Of a stretch of DNA of 16,211 bases, positions 1 to 7,249 are shown in pieces (positions within the stretch are counted from its first letter, which is position 1; each line of letters starts with the position of its first letter). Origin of the DNA: Gammaproteobacteria bacterium (GTDB lineage: Bacteria; Pseudomonadota; Gammaproteobacteria; GCA-001735895); assembly GCA_003231795.1 (NCBI GenBank), contig QIJI01000180.1:1-16211 (forward strand). Direction: 5' to 3'. The notes under the pieces are model-generated. The model was not told the origin of the DNA. It did not search any database and saw only the letters and a list, made by a program, of their open reading frames with translations. A program made the position numbers and the translations under genes.

Positions 1-446
1 ACCGGAAAGGCAATTTGTTGCCACGGAATTTGTTGCTGCGTAAACAGCCCGACTTCCAGGCTTTCAGGCCCGGCAGAAATCTCACTCTGTAACTCACCGT
101 GGAACATCATGTAGACCTGCGAGATATAGGGCATGCTGAAAATACCAAACAGGCCCAGCGGGCCGGACCGGGCATTGGCCTCTTCGAATGATTCCCGTGC
201 CGCCGCTTCGGCCACCGTTTCATTATTTTCCATAAATCCCGCGGGCAGTGTCCAGAGTCCGTAACAGGGTTCGATGGCGCGTTTACACAAGAGCACCTTG
301 TCAGCGCGAGTCAGAATTGCACCACAGATATTATTCGGGTTTTGATAATGAATGGTTTCGCAATGATCACAGACAAAGCGTTCGCGATTGTCATCCAGCG
401 GGATTTTTAAGCTGACTGACTGTCCGCACTGGTTACAAAAATTCAT
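1..446 (-). CDS. Nudix hydrolase with N-terminal zinc ribbon (partial, C-terminus outside the window)
   Basis: Reading leftward from ATG at 446 there is an open frame to the window edge (148 full codons). The protein begins MNFCNQCG and has a second CDHC pair near residues 26-29, so two CxxC pairs form a probable zinc ribbon. A Nudix box follows at about residues 71-92 (G-x5-E-x7-R-E-x2-E-E); the final Gly of the canonical box appears to be Asn, so the signature is slightly degenerate. This layout, zinc ribbon then Nudix, is that of the NADH-pyrophosphatase-like and related Nudix hydrolases, which cleave a nucleoside diphosphate linked to another group. The real substrate cannot be read from sequence. 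The ATG overlaps the stop of the upstream phosphorylase gene as ATGA (443-446), so the two are probably translationally coupled, which fits a nucleotide-salvage or housekeeping role. Family is clear; specificity is not. Confidence 0.85.
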   Translation of the reverse strand, partial: MNFCNQCGQSVSLKIPLDDNRERFVCDHCETIHYQNPNNICGAILTRADKVLLCKRAIEPCYGLWTLPAGFMENNETVAEAAARESFEEANARSGPLGLFGIFSMPYISQVYMMFHGELQSEISAGPESLEVGLFTQQQIPWQQIAFP

Positions 447-1186
447 AGCTGCAGCAATTCCGTGGCAACGACTAACAGCGAAACGATATCCCGCATGCCA
501 CTATCAATATTACGCAAAATTTCCTGCATGGTGATTTCCTGCCCACCGATTCCAGCGGCCCAGTTAACAACTAAAGCCAGGCTCGCATATTCAATTTTCA
601 ATTCTCGGGCCAGTGCGGCTTCAGGCATACCAGTCATTCCGACGATATGACAACCGTCATTGCGCAAACGAATAATTTCCGCAACCGTCTCGAGGCGAGG
701 ACCATTGGTACAGCCATAAGTCGCGGTTTCTGTCAGAGGCTGATTTTTCTGCCTTGCTGCCTGCTGCAAGACCCTCCGAAGCCCGGCGCTATAAGGCCAG
801 CTAAAGTCGATATGCTCAACTTCGGTATCCCCACCTTCAGAAAAGGTCGAATCCCGACCCGAGGTATAGTCGATTATCTGATCCGGCAACACCAGGTTTA
901 ATGGCGCAAGATTGTCGGCAATCCCGCCAACCGCATTAACCGCGATTATTCGGGTGATACCGAGTTGTTTCAGCGCCCAGATATTGGCACGGTAGTTAAT
1001 GCGATGCGGTGGCACCCGATGGCCGGGGCCATGACGCGGCAAAAAGACGACCGGCAGACCATGCCAGCGACCCTGTAACAATTCGGCTGAAGTCGTTCCG
1101 TAAGCAGTCTCCGGGGCCGATGTCTGTTCGAGTTCAAATCCCTGTGCCAGTGAGTAAAACCCGCTTCCTCCTATGATTGCGAGCAT
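443..1186 (-). CDS. mtnP: 5'-methylthioinosine phosphorylase (MTAP/PNP family)
   Basis: 247 residues, a normal length for the family. It opens with the MTAP-type N-terminus LAIIGGSGFY and has the phosphate-site segment PRHGPGHRVPPH (about 50-61) and NAVGGI (84-89). The substrate methionine region reads VGMTGMPEAALARE (about 182-195). In adenine-specific MTAPs the purine-contacting residues near the C-terminal third are Asp; here the segment reads VVNWAAG (about 206-212) with Asn at about 208. This is the pattern of the gammaproteobacterial enzymes that cleave methylthioinosine to hypoxanthine plus methylthioribose-1-phosphate. It follows hpt, which would use the hypoxanthine. Its ATG (1184-1186) sits immediately beside the inserted repeat element; the element's open frame ends with TAATG on this start. 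The symbol is the family symbol; 6-oxopurine specificity is inferred from residues and context. Confidence 0.85.
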   Translation of the reverse strand: MLAIIGGSGFYSLAQGFELEQTSAPETAYGTTSAELLQGRWHGLPVVFLPRHGPGHRVPPHRINYRANIWALKQLGITRIIAVNAVGGIADNLAPLNLVLPDQIIDYTSGRDSTFSEGGDTEVEHIDFSWPYSAGLRRVLQQAARQKNQPLTETATYGCTNGPRLETVAEIIRLRNDGCHIVGMTGMPEAALARELKIEYASLALVVNWAAGIGGQEITMQEILRNIDSGMRDIVSLLVVATELLQL

Positions 1187-1188
1187 TA

Positions 1189-1452
1189 GTGCTCTTTCAA
1201 CCTAATAATTGCGAGTTCAGTTAGCTTGTCTGGGTTCACGGCAAGGCGTGCCTCGCAGGCAATGGCCACACCCTTGTCAAGAGGCACAACGCAGTCCGTG
1301 GACCCAGACAAGCTAACCCGCAGGGCGCTCCTGTGGTGTCCCGCAACCGCGTTGCAGTGCTTGACAATGGTACGGCCATTGCCTGCGCACTGTGCCTTGT
1401 TGCGAAACACCACAGGAGCGCTGAACCCGTAATTATTAGGTTGAAAGAACAC
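1189..1452. mobile_element. 264-bp MITE-like element with 32-bp terminal inverted repeats and TA target duplication
   Basis: The left end (1189-1220, starting GTGCTCTTTCAACC) and the right end (1421-1452, ending GGTTGAAAGAACAC) are inverted repeats matching at 29 of 32 positions. Each end is flanked by TA (1187-1188 and 1453-1454), as expected for TA-targeting IS630/Tc1/mariner-type transposition. Deleting the element plus one TA gives, on the minus strand, ATTATT-TAATG, i.e. hpt stop TAA overlapping the mtnP ATG; nagZ/mscS uses the same overlap type at 3084-3088. Inside are further inverted repeats: 1221-1241 with 1296-1316 (20/21), 1325-1347 with 1399-1421 (21/23), and 1242-1281 with 1360-1399 (about 31/40). 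No transposase is encoded, so it would be non-autonomous. An 88-codon frame starting with GTG spans the whole element on the minus strand and overlaps both neighbours; I do not call it a gene. The element family is not recognised. Confidence 0.8.
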
Positions 1453-2006
1453 TAAATAATCTTTTTAGGCAACGCGTAGATTTCAGACAAATTGCGGAAA
1501 TGGCTGTTTAAATCCATGCCGACACCATAAACATAACAATCTCCACATTCGAGACCGACAAAATCCGGGGTGATATCGGCTTTACGACGTTCATGGGTCT
1601 TGCGAATCAAAAACACACTGCTACATTTTCTGGCACCGTGCCTGATGCAGTAAGACTTCACTTCTTCGAGGGTATAACCCTGGTCAAATATGTCGTCGAT
1701 AATAATAACATTACGATCTTTTAAATCGTTTTGTGGGTAAGCCTTCCATAAAACATCCTTGCCCAGCGTAGCAAGCCGGTAGCGGGTCGCATGTACATAG
1801 TCGACCGTCAACGGAAAATTCCAGTGTCGTAGTAGCTGCCCGGTCAAATAGAGACCACCGTTCATAACGCAAAGCAGCAACGGGAAATCCTCTCCACATT
1901 CCTGCTCGACTCTCGCTGCCAGATCGACAATAGACTGCTCAACGCTTTGTGCGTCGAAAAGTAACTCAGCCGTCTGATGAACCTGTTGTGCCCTGTCCGC
2001 CTGCAT
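1452..2006 (-). CDS. hpt: Hypoxanthine-guanine phosphoribosyltransferase-type protein
   Basis: 184 residues, a typical length. The PRPP-binding loop is clear: NVIIIDDIFDQGYTLEEV at about 99-116, with the paired acidic residues Asp104-Asp105 and the DxGxT-like turn. The earlier MNGG loop (about 48-51) matches the PPi/phosphate loop of type I phosphoribosyltransferases. The enzyme transfers the phosphoribosyl group from PRPP to hypoxanthine or guanine, giving IMP or GMP, in the cytoplasm. Its ATG lies 3 nt after the stop of the mechanosensitive channel gene. Its stop TAG (1452-1454) is formed at the junction with the inserted element; before insertion it would have been TAA overlapping the mtnP start. 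The protein is unaltered by the insertion. Pairing with a thioinosine phosphorylase suggests hypoxanthine recycling. Guanine versus hypoxanthine preference cannot be judged. Confidence 0.9.
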   Translation of the reverse strand: MQADRAQQVHQTAELLFDAQSVEQSIVDLAARVEQECGEDFPLLLCVMNGGLYLTGQLLRHWNFPLTVDYVHATRYRLATLGKDVLWKAYPQNDLKDRNVIIIDDIFDQGYTLEEVKSYCIRHGARKCSSVFLIRKTHERRKADITPDFVGLECGDCYVYGVGMDLNSHFRNLSEIYALPKKII

Positions 2007-2009
2007 AAT

Positions 2010-3086
2010 CTAATTATCTATCCTGACTGGATCGGTGATCTGGATGGTCGAAGTCGGGAAAGCTATTTCAGCCTGGTTGTTTTCTATTACTTCGGCGATA
2101 CGCAGCATCACTTCCTGCTTGACCTGATGGAATTTTACCCACTTCGTGGTTTTGGTAAAGCAATAGACGAAAAAGTCGACCGATGAATCAGAAAACTCGT
2201 TAAAGTTTACAATCATTGTTTGACTGCTATCGATTTCGTCATGGCCGAGCAGCATCGCATTGACCTGCTCGACTATTTTATTCATTCCTGCGAGATCCGA
2301 ATAGCGCAAACCTATGGTTTCGTAGATTCGTCGATTCGCCATGCGCGAAGGATTTTCGACAATAATACTGGTAAATACCGAGTTGGGTACGTATATCGGT
2401 TGCGACTCAAAATTCCGGATTACCGTTATGCGCCAGCCGATTTGTTCGACCGTACCTTCGAGTTCGCGATCCGGAGATCGAATCCAGTCTCCTACCGTAA
2501 ACGGCCGGTCCAGGTAAACGATCAGACCGCCAAAGAAATTGGCGAGCAGATCCTTGGCCGCAAATCCAATCGCAATACCACCGATGCCACCCATCGCCAA
2601 AACCCCGGATATACTGAAGCCGAGCGTCTGTAATATCACCAGGCCCGAGGTAATCAATACCGCAAGCCGAACCAGTTTGCTCATCGCCTCGACCGTATGT
2701 CGGTCGATCTGATCCGATTTCCGAGTTAGTTCTTTTTCCGCGCCGCGAATGAAAGCAAGCACAAACCAGGTGATGCAAAACCAGATTCCGACATTTCTGA
2801 TCGAATCGGAGTAAGTAAAAATAGGACTTTGCGTTTCGATATAGATTACATCCACCGCGATATCCAGCCCGACCAACCAAACCATCCAGGTCAGCGGCCG
2901 GGTCATTGCGATTAATACAATATCGTCCCATTGGGTGCGGGTGCGGCCCAGTTTACCCAGCATCCGAGCCAGCCCTCGCTTTGCAAAGAAGCTGGCAAAA
3001 ACAGTGGCCAGTACAATAAAAAATATCTGGATCACCCAAAACCATTCACGGTCTAAACCAGATAACCAGGATTCGAAATTAGTCAT
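2010..3086 (-). CDS. MscS-family small-conductance mechanosensitive channel
   Basis: 358 residues. Hydrophobic segments at about 16-33, 61-82, 98-114 and 137-157 precede the pore-lining helix and beta domain (about 158-202), which read GVLAMGGIGGIAIGFAAKDLL then FFGGLIVYLDRPFTVGDWI. The Gly/Ala-rich pore helix and the F-x-VGD-x-I motif are diagnostic of MscS. The cytoplasmic part continues with EGTVEQIGWR (about 210-219) and YVPNSVF (about 232-238). Such channels open under membrane tension and release solutes during hypo-osmotic shock. It is a little longer than E. coli MscS because of an extra N-terminal membrane segment, so I assign the family but no paralogue symbol. Its ATG overlaps the nagZ stop as TAATG (3084-3088), placing it in the nagZ-hpt operon, probably for expression rather than function. 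Confidence 0.9.
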   Translation of the reverse strand: MTNFESWLSGLDREWFWVIQIFFIVLATVFASFFAKRGLARMLGKLGRTRTQWDDIVLIAMTRPLTWMVWLVGLDIAVDVIYIETQSPIFTYSDSIRNVGIWFCITWFVLAFIRGAEKELTRKSDQIDRHTVEAMSKLVRLAVLITSGLVILQTLGFSISGVLAMGGIGGIAIGFAAKDLLANFFGGLIVYLDRPFTVGDWIRSPDRELEGTVEQIGWRITVIRNFESQPIYVPNSVFTSIIVENPSRMANRRIYETIGLRYSDLAGMNKIVEQVNAMLLGHDEIDSSQTMIVNFNEFSDSSVDFFVYCFTKTTKWVKFHQVKQEVMLRIAEVIENNQAEIAFPTSTIQITDPVRIDN

Positions 3087-4156
3087 TATTCAAAAAAATC
3101 TCCACTTTCACTTATACCTGCGATTTTATTAAAACTTTCGAGTTCGGCAATAGCCACAAGCCATTGATCGCTTTCAAACAGATTCGATGACGATTCCGGG
3201 GCACGCCCGTGTAAACGAATCATTCGCATTTGTCCCGCCGGGCTGGAATAGTCATTGAGCGATTCAAGTACTTCATCCGCGCCCTCTGGATTGTTACAAA
3301 CGAGTAATATGTCGCAGCCCGCCGCGAGCGAGCTACGCGCTCGCTGCGCATATCCGCCGACGGAATCTGCGCCACTCATACTCAAATCATCTGAAAACAC
3401 ACAGCCTTCAAATCCCAGTTTTTCGCGCAACACCTTCTCGATCCAGTAACTCGAATAACCGGCTGCACTAGAGTCGACCTGGTCGTACATGACATGTGCC
3501 ATCATCACGCCGCTTAAATGCGTCGCTATCACCAGTCGGAACGGGACCAGGTCGAGCGCCTCGATTTCTTCAAAGCAGCGACGATCAAACGGCATCGCAT
3601 GATGCGAATCTCCTTCGACCGATCCGTGGCCGGGAAAATGCTTGCCCACGGCTTCCATTCCAGCCGAGCGCATACCCCGTATCCAGGCATTGGCCAGCCG
3701 GCTGATAATCTCGGGTTGGCGGTGAAAGGCACGATCTCCAATCACGCTACTGACCGGATTACCAATATCCAACACTGGAGCAAAACTTAAATCAACACCG
3801 TAATACAGTAGCTCGGCCGCCATAATCCAGCCGAATGCCTCACTTAGATGTATCGCCTGATCCGGATCCCGATCAAATAATATCCCCAGTTGGCCCGCCG
3901 CCGGTAGCGCCCGGAATCCATCACGAAAGCGTTGCACCCGACCGCCTTCATGATCGACTGCAATAACCAGCGACGGATCCCGCAAGGCAGCTATCTCGGC
4001 ACAAAGTGCGCGCAATTGTGCCGGCGATTCGTAGTTACGACTAAACAGGATAACCCCGCCTACCTGCGGATGTAAAAGTCGCTTTCGATCCTGTGGATCC
4101 AGCGACAGCCCTGCAACGTCGAGCATCACCGGCCCCAGGGTGAAGTCATGGGTCAT
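3086..4156 (-). CDS. nagZ: Beta-N-acetylglucosaminidase NagZ (glycoside hydrolase family 3)
   Basis: 356 residues, the usual size of single-domain cytoplasmic NagZ. It shows GGVILFSRNY (about 33-42), VDHEGGRVQRF (67-77), FAPVLDIG (125-132), the family signature KHFPGHGSVEGDSH (172-185) that supplies the Asp-His dyad (about Asp183/His185), and VFSDDLSM (253-260) with the catalytic nucleophile Asp (about 256). It removes GlcNAc from 1,6-anhydroMurNAc muropeptides during cell-wall recycling; in many gammaproteobacteria the product influences AmpC beta-lactamase induction. No signal peptide is visible, consistent with a cytoplasmic location. The start overlaps the ispF stop as ATGA (4153-4156), and the stop overlaps the start of the mscS-family gene. 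The C-terminus beyond about residue 330 is divergent. Confidence 0.95.
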   Translation of the reverse strand: MTHDFTLGPVMLDVAGLSLDPQDRKRLLHPQVGGVILFSRNYESPAQLRALCAEIAALRDPSLVIAVDHEGGRVQRFRDGFRALPAAGQLGILFDRDPDQAIHLSEAFGWIMAAELLYYGVDLSFAPVLDIGNPVSSVIGDRAFHRQPEIISRLANAWIRGMRSAGMEAVGKHFPGHGSVEGDSHHAMPFDRRCFEEIEALDLVPFRLVIATHLSGVMMAHVMYDQVDSSAAGYSSYWIEKVLREKLGFEGCVFSDDLSMSGADSVGGYAQRARSSLAAGCDILLVCNNPEGADEVLESLNDYSSPAGQMRMIRLHGRAPESSSNLFESDQWLVAIAELESFNKIAGISESGDFFE

Positions 4157-4638
4157 GCCATGACTCCCAGCAACACCACCGCGTGTACGGCAATGCCTTG
4201 CTCTCGGCCGATGAAACCGAGCTTTTCAGTTGTGGTCGACTTGATGTTGATACCATTCTGGTCGCAACCGAGATCCTGCGACAGGTTCAGTTTCATCGCA
4301 TTGAGATGCGGTGACATTGTGGGAGTCTGGGCAATAATGGTCATGTCTGCGTTTATCAACTGGTACCCGTCGGTATCGCAGAATTCGCGGATCTGACGCA
4401 GAAATTCACGGCTGTCGCGACCGCGATGTTGTTCATCCGTGTCGGGAAACCATTGTCCGATATCACCACGACCGAGAGCGCCCAGAATGGCATCACACAG
4501 AGCGTGAATAAGAACGTCCCCATCCGAATGCGCCACGATTGCCTTGTCGCAGGCAATCGAGACTCCGCCAAGCAGGATTCCATCACCCGTACCTAGCGCG
4601 TGGACGTCATAACCATGTCCAATTCTAACTGGAATCAT
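4153..4638 (-). CDS. ispF: 2-C-methyl-D-erythritol 2,4-cyclodiphosphate synthase
   Basis: 161 residues, a standard length. Motifs are complete: GHGYDVHAL (about 8-16) with the metal-binding Asp and His, AHSDGDVLIHAL (36-47) with the third metal ligand, GRGDIGQWFPDTD (56-68), the central AQTPTMSP region and the C-terminal TTTEKLGFIGREQGIA (about 135-150). The enzyme cyclises CDP-ME 2-phosphate in the MEP isoprenoid pathway. The usual neighbour ispD is not in this window; ispF instead heads an operon with nagZ, the mscS-family gene, hpt and mtnP. The ATG at 4636-4638 is the first in frame before the conserved N-terminus, and a candidate promoter lies just upstream. Confidence 0.95.
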   Translation of the reverse strand: MIPVRIGHGYDVHALGTGDGILLGGVSIACDKAIVAHSDGDVLIHALCDAILGALGRGDIGQWFPDTDEQHRGRDSREFLRQIREFCDTDGYQLINADMTIIAQTPTMSPHLNAMKLNLSQDLGCDQNGINIKSTTTEKLGFIGREQGIAVHAVVLLGVMA

Positions 4639-4670
4639 CTTGCAGAAAACCGATTTGTGTCCGGTGTGGG

Positions 4671-4676
4671 ATTATA
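4671..4676 (-). promoter_or_regulatory. Candidate -10 box for the ispF-nagZ-mscS-hpt-mtnP operon
   Basis: On the minus strand a perfect TATAAT lies at 4676-4671, about 33 nt before the ispF ATG. It would start transcription near 4664 and leave a leader of about 25 nt. No convincing -35 hexamer is visible 16-18 nt upstream. The surrounding ATTATAAT is itself palindromic, so the same hexamer exists on the other strand, where no gene follows. Position is supportive; the promoter is inferred. Confidence 0.45.
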
Positions 4677-4717
4677 ATCACCCCAACACATAAGGATATC
4701 TCTAATAATGCACTTTG

Positions 4718-5752
4718 CTACACCCTGCTCAGGGCGTGAATATTAAATAACAGCGCACTTAACAATAACAGTGCTCCAGCCTGATGCAATGCACCGAGTA
4801 TTACCGGCACCTGGGTCAGCAAAGTTGCTATGCCTAGCGCTAGCTGGATGATCACCATCATGCCAACCATTTTGAAACTGCGCTGGATACCGGAATCACC
4901 AAAAAATGCGCGTCCTTTCAAATACCAGACGAACAAGAGTATTCCGCTGAACATTGCCAGCCAGCGATGATTAAATTGAACCGTAACCAGATTTTCCAAT
5001 GGATTGAGATACCACGGCGACAGGGCGCCGATTCCATCGGGAATCAAGGCGCCTCCCATTAATGGAAACGTGTTGAAAATTTTACCCGCCTTGAGTCCAG
5101 CTACAAATCCACCCGATACCATAGTAACCAACAACAGCAGCAGCAAACATAGGGAAATTTTACGCCAGGCCCCGACAGCGGAATCTGCCAACCTGCGATA
5201 AGTTCGATGGGTTACAAGATCGAGCAGAGTCCACAAAATAAACGCGTAAATCAAAATTGCGCTCATCAGGTGAGCGGTTAAGCGATACTGACTCACCGCA
5301 GGATTATTGACCAGCCCGCTTTGCACCATGTACCAGCCAAGCCAACCCTGAAAGCCACCCAGTAAAAACATCACCACGAGACGTGGCGTTAATCCGGGGC
5401 GAATCATTTTCCGAAACCAGAAAAAGATAAAAGGCAACAAAAATACCAACCCGATTAATCGTCCCAGCATTCGATGCGAATACTCAAACCAGAATATGGA
5501 CTTGAACCCTTCCAGACTCATATCACGATTCAACAACTGATATTCGGGGAACCGCTGGTACTGCTCAAATTGCTGCAACCACTGTTGATGATTCACAGGT
5601 GGCAACATTCCGGTTGGATACCAATCCACCATCGACAGTCCCGAGCCGGTCAGGCGAGTGACCGCTCCCAGTATCATCATTGCGAATATTAAAAACAGGC
5701 ATAACGTCAGCCAATGCTGAATCGCACGATCCTGCTCACGGTAACTATGCAT
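4718..5752 (-). CDS. ctaA: Heme A synthase (COX15/CtaA family)
   Basis: 344 residues with about eight hydrophobic helices. Family motifs are clear: GAVTRLTGSGLSMVDWYPTG (about 29-48), EYSHRMLGRLIG (90-101), TAHLMSA (159-165), QFNHRWLAM (259-267) and LGALHQAGALLLL (319-331). The four helix histidines expected as heme ligands are at about His93, His161, His262 and His323. The enzyme oxidises the methyl group of heme O to make heme A for aa3-type cytochrome c oxidase, in the inner membrane. The oxidase genes and heme O synthase are not in the window. It lies 34 nt after the M48 protease gene on the same strand, so it is probably the last gene of that transcript. The long loop after the first helix is as in the proteobacterial/mitochondrial COX15 type. 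Confidence 0.93.
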   Translation of the reverse strand: MHSYREQDRAIQHWLTLCLFLIFAMMILGAVTRLTGSGLSMVDWYPTGMLPPVNHQQWLQQFEQYQRFPEYQLLNRDMSLEGFKSIFWFEYSHRMLGRLIGLVFLLPFIFFWFRKMIRPGLTPRLVVMFLLGGFQGWLGWYMVQSGLVNNPAVSQYRLTAHLMSAILIYAFILWTLLDLVTHRTYRRLADSAVGAWRKISLCLLLLLLVTMVSGGFVAGLKAGKIFNTFPLMGGALIPDGIGALSPWYLNPLENLVTVQFNHRWLAMFSGILLFVWYLKGRAFFGDSGIQRSFKMVGMMVIIQLALGIATLLTQVPVILGALHQAGALLLLSALLFNIHALSRV

Positions 5753-5786
5753 TAAAGTTTATTCTGTTTTTCGGTGGCAGCGAAAA

Positions 5787-6689
5787 CTAATCGCTGCCCG
5801 AGAGTTGGCGAAAACGTTCGGGGTTACTCTGGCCTGATGCGTAAACATCCATACTGCCTTCCATTTTGGCAGCCAGCCTGTCGAGTCGATCGCTGGTGGA
5901 CGGATGGGTATTCATCATCACCGTCAACTCTTTCGATTCCGGATTTATGCTATCGATGGTAGTCAACACATCGAGCAACGCGAACGGATCGTATCCAGCT
6001 CTTGCGCTTAGCACTACACCACGCAAATCAGCATCGTACTCATACTCCCGATCGAGTCCGGTGGTATATAACTGGACACCGGCATTAATGAGCTTGCGCA
6101 TCTTTTCACGATCACTACCGTCGCTTACAACCTTAACGGTTAAATCAGACCAGAATTCGCGTTTCATGGTTTTCTGCAACGCCTTCAGATGGTGTTTGCG
6201 AACCACGTGGCCAATTTCGTGAGCCAGTACTGCAGCCAACTGGGCCTCATTCTCGAGCAGACTGTAAAGTCCCAGAGTTACTATGATGTAACCACCGGGA
6301 GCGGCAAAAGCGTTAATCCCATCTGATTTAATAACGCCGAAGCGCCACGGTAGTTCTTTGCGGCGGGATTGCGAGGCCACCCAGAAACCGACGTCGTTAA
6401 CATAGCGTTGTAAATCAGCATCATCGACCAGCGCGGCCGCACCCAGCAACCCGGAAATCAGGTTGCCGCCAATTTCGATTTCTTCTTCGGTTGAAATTTT
6501 GCCGCGTGCCGCATCGACCTCTTTCTTTTGCAGTTCGAGTTTCTTCTTTGCTTTTTCGGCCTTTTCCTCAGCTTTCTTCAACTCCTTCTTCAGAGCGTCG
6601 TGACTAAAAGCATAGGACGGAGAATACAAAACCGGAGCCAGACAAAGACTGATTACCAATAACGTCCTGAGCACGAAATTCACCATCAT
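5787..6689 (-). CDS. Exported M48-family zinc metalloprotease
   Basis: 300 residues. An N-terminal signal sequence (about 1-27, hydrophobic core LLVISLCLAPVLY, likely cleavage after SYA) is followed by a highly charged Lys/Glu/Ala segment at about 30-65 that should form a coiled coil. The protease domain carries AHEIGHVVRKHH (HExxH at 157-161), and ExxAD at about 217-221 provides the third zinc ligand. NAFAAPGGYIIVT (126-138) and NTHPSTSDRL (260-269) are standard M48 segments. Such periplasmic proteases act in envelope protein quality control, as do BepA, LoiP and YcaL; there is no TPR domain, so it is not a full BepA. The ATG overlaps the stop of the upstream SH3 gene as ATGA. The substrate is unknown. 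Confidence 0.9.
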   Translation of the reverse strand: MMVNFVLRTLLVISLCLAPVLYSPSYAFSHDALKKELKKAEEKAEKAKKKLELQKKEVDAARGKISTEEEIEIGGNLISGLLGAAALVDDADLQRYVNDVGFWVASQSRRKELPWRFGVIKSDGINAFAAPGGYIIVTLGLYSLLENEAQLAAVLAHEIGHVVRKHHLKALQKTMKREFWSDLTVKVVSDGSDREKMRKLINAGVQLYTTGLDREYEYDADLRGVVLSARAGYDPFALLDVLTTIDSINPESKELTVMMNTHPSTSDRLDRLAAKMEGSMDVYASGQSNPERFRQLSGSD

Positions 6690-7234
6690 CTCGCGATATG
6701 TTTGACAGCCTGTGATCGCAACTGGCCCTGGCGAGTAAAACCGGGCATGCGTGATCGGTTGCTGCCGAAACTTTTCATTTTTTCGAGCTCCTCAAAATCA
6801 GCAACAGCAGCTTTGATCTCGGCCTCACTTAGACCCCGGATTCCAATGGTTGCAGTTCCTGAACTGGTACTTGAACCACCGGTGCTAAAGAATCCGCTGG
6901 CCCTGCGTGAAAAGGATGCCAGTCCCGATAAAAATCCGCGCGAATCAGCTTTGGTTTCGACCGTTGCCGAGGGGGTGAAATCACCTTCACGAACCTGATA
7001 ACTGCGAACCCAGCCGATTAGCGCCTTTTCTTCGGAGAAAATTTCTTTCCAGCCGCCTTTACGACTGAAGATACTGACTTTAGATCCAGCCGGAATTTGC
7101 CCGATTCGGGGCGAGATACTGCTGGCGTCGGCATGTACCGGAGCCATACGCACTATGATGCCCTGATCGCTGGCGGCGCGTACCGGAGTGGCGAGGATTA
7201 TAAGAAAAGTGAGCAGACAAAATACAGGCTTCAT
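6686..7234 (-). CDS. Secreted SH3-domain protein
   Basis: 182 residues from ATG at 7234. I prefer this start over one at 7270 because MKPVFCLLTFLIILATPVRA is a textbook signal peptide beginning there, and because a perfect -10 box lies at 7244-7249, between the two starts. After cleavage (about residue 20) comes a bacterial SH3-like domain at about 25-85: IIVRMAPVHADASS, IGQIPAGSKVSIF, then GWVRSYQVREGDF. The remainder is low complexity (Ser/Gly/Thr-rich) with a short acidic helix (about 130-150) and a basic tail. SH3b domains often bind peptidoglycan or partner proteins in the periplasm. It overlaps the M48 protease start, a pairing that suggests a joint envelope role (inference). No named family recognised. 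Confidence 0.8.
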   Translation of the reverse strand: MKPVFCLLTFLIILATPVRAASDQGIIVRMAPVHADASSISPRIGQIPAGSKVSIFSRKGGWKEIFSEEKALIGWVRSYQVREGDFTPSATVETKADSRGFLSGLASFSRRASGFFSTGGSSTSSGTATIGIRGLSEAEIKAAVADFEELEKMKSFGSNRSRMPGFTRQGQLRSQAVKHIAR

Positions 7235-7243
7235 AGGATCGTT

Positions 7244-7249
7244 ATTATA
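7244..7249 (-). promoter_or_regulatory. Candidate -10 box for the SH3 / M48 / ctaA operon
   Basis: TATAAT on the minus strand at 7249-7244, with a partial TTGCCT at 7270-7265 upstream (15-nt spacing, short of ideal). A start near 7237 would leave only a few bases before the ATG at 7234, so the mRNA would be leaderless or nearly so, consistent with the poor Shine-Dalgarno sequence there. Inferred from sequence only. Confidence 0.4.

Noticed and set aside
1226..1432. 68-codon plus-strand frame inside the element
   Set aside because: By-product of the near-palindromic sequence, with no ribosome site or family.
1186..1452. 88-codon minus-strand frame as a protein gene
   Set aside because: It coincides exactly with the inverted-repeat element, starts with GTG, has no recognisable family, and its composition is explained by the repeats. 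Kept as a finding, not a CDS.
2220..2633. 137-codon plus-strand frame and other antisense frames within mscS, nagZ, flgE and flgF
   Set aside because: All are shadows of strongly supported genes on the opposite strand and show no ribosome sites or family motifs.
5753..5760. TAAAGTTT as a sigma-28 -35 box
   Set aside because: No GCCGATAA-like -10 follows at the right spacing and no flagellar gene is nearby.
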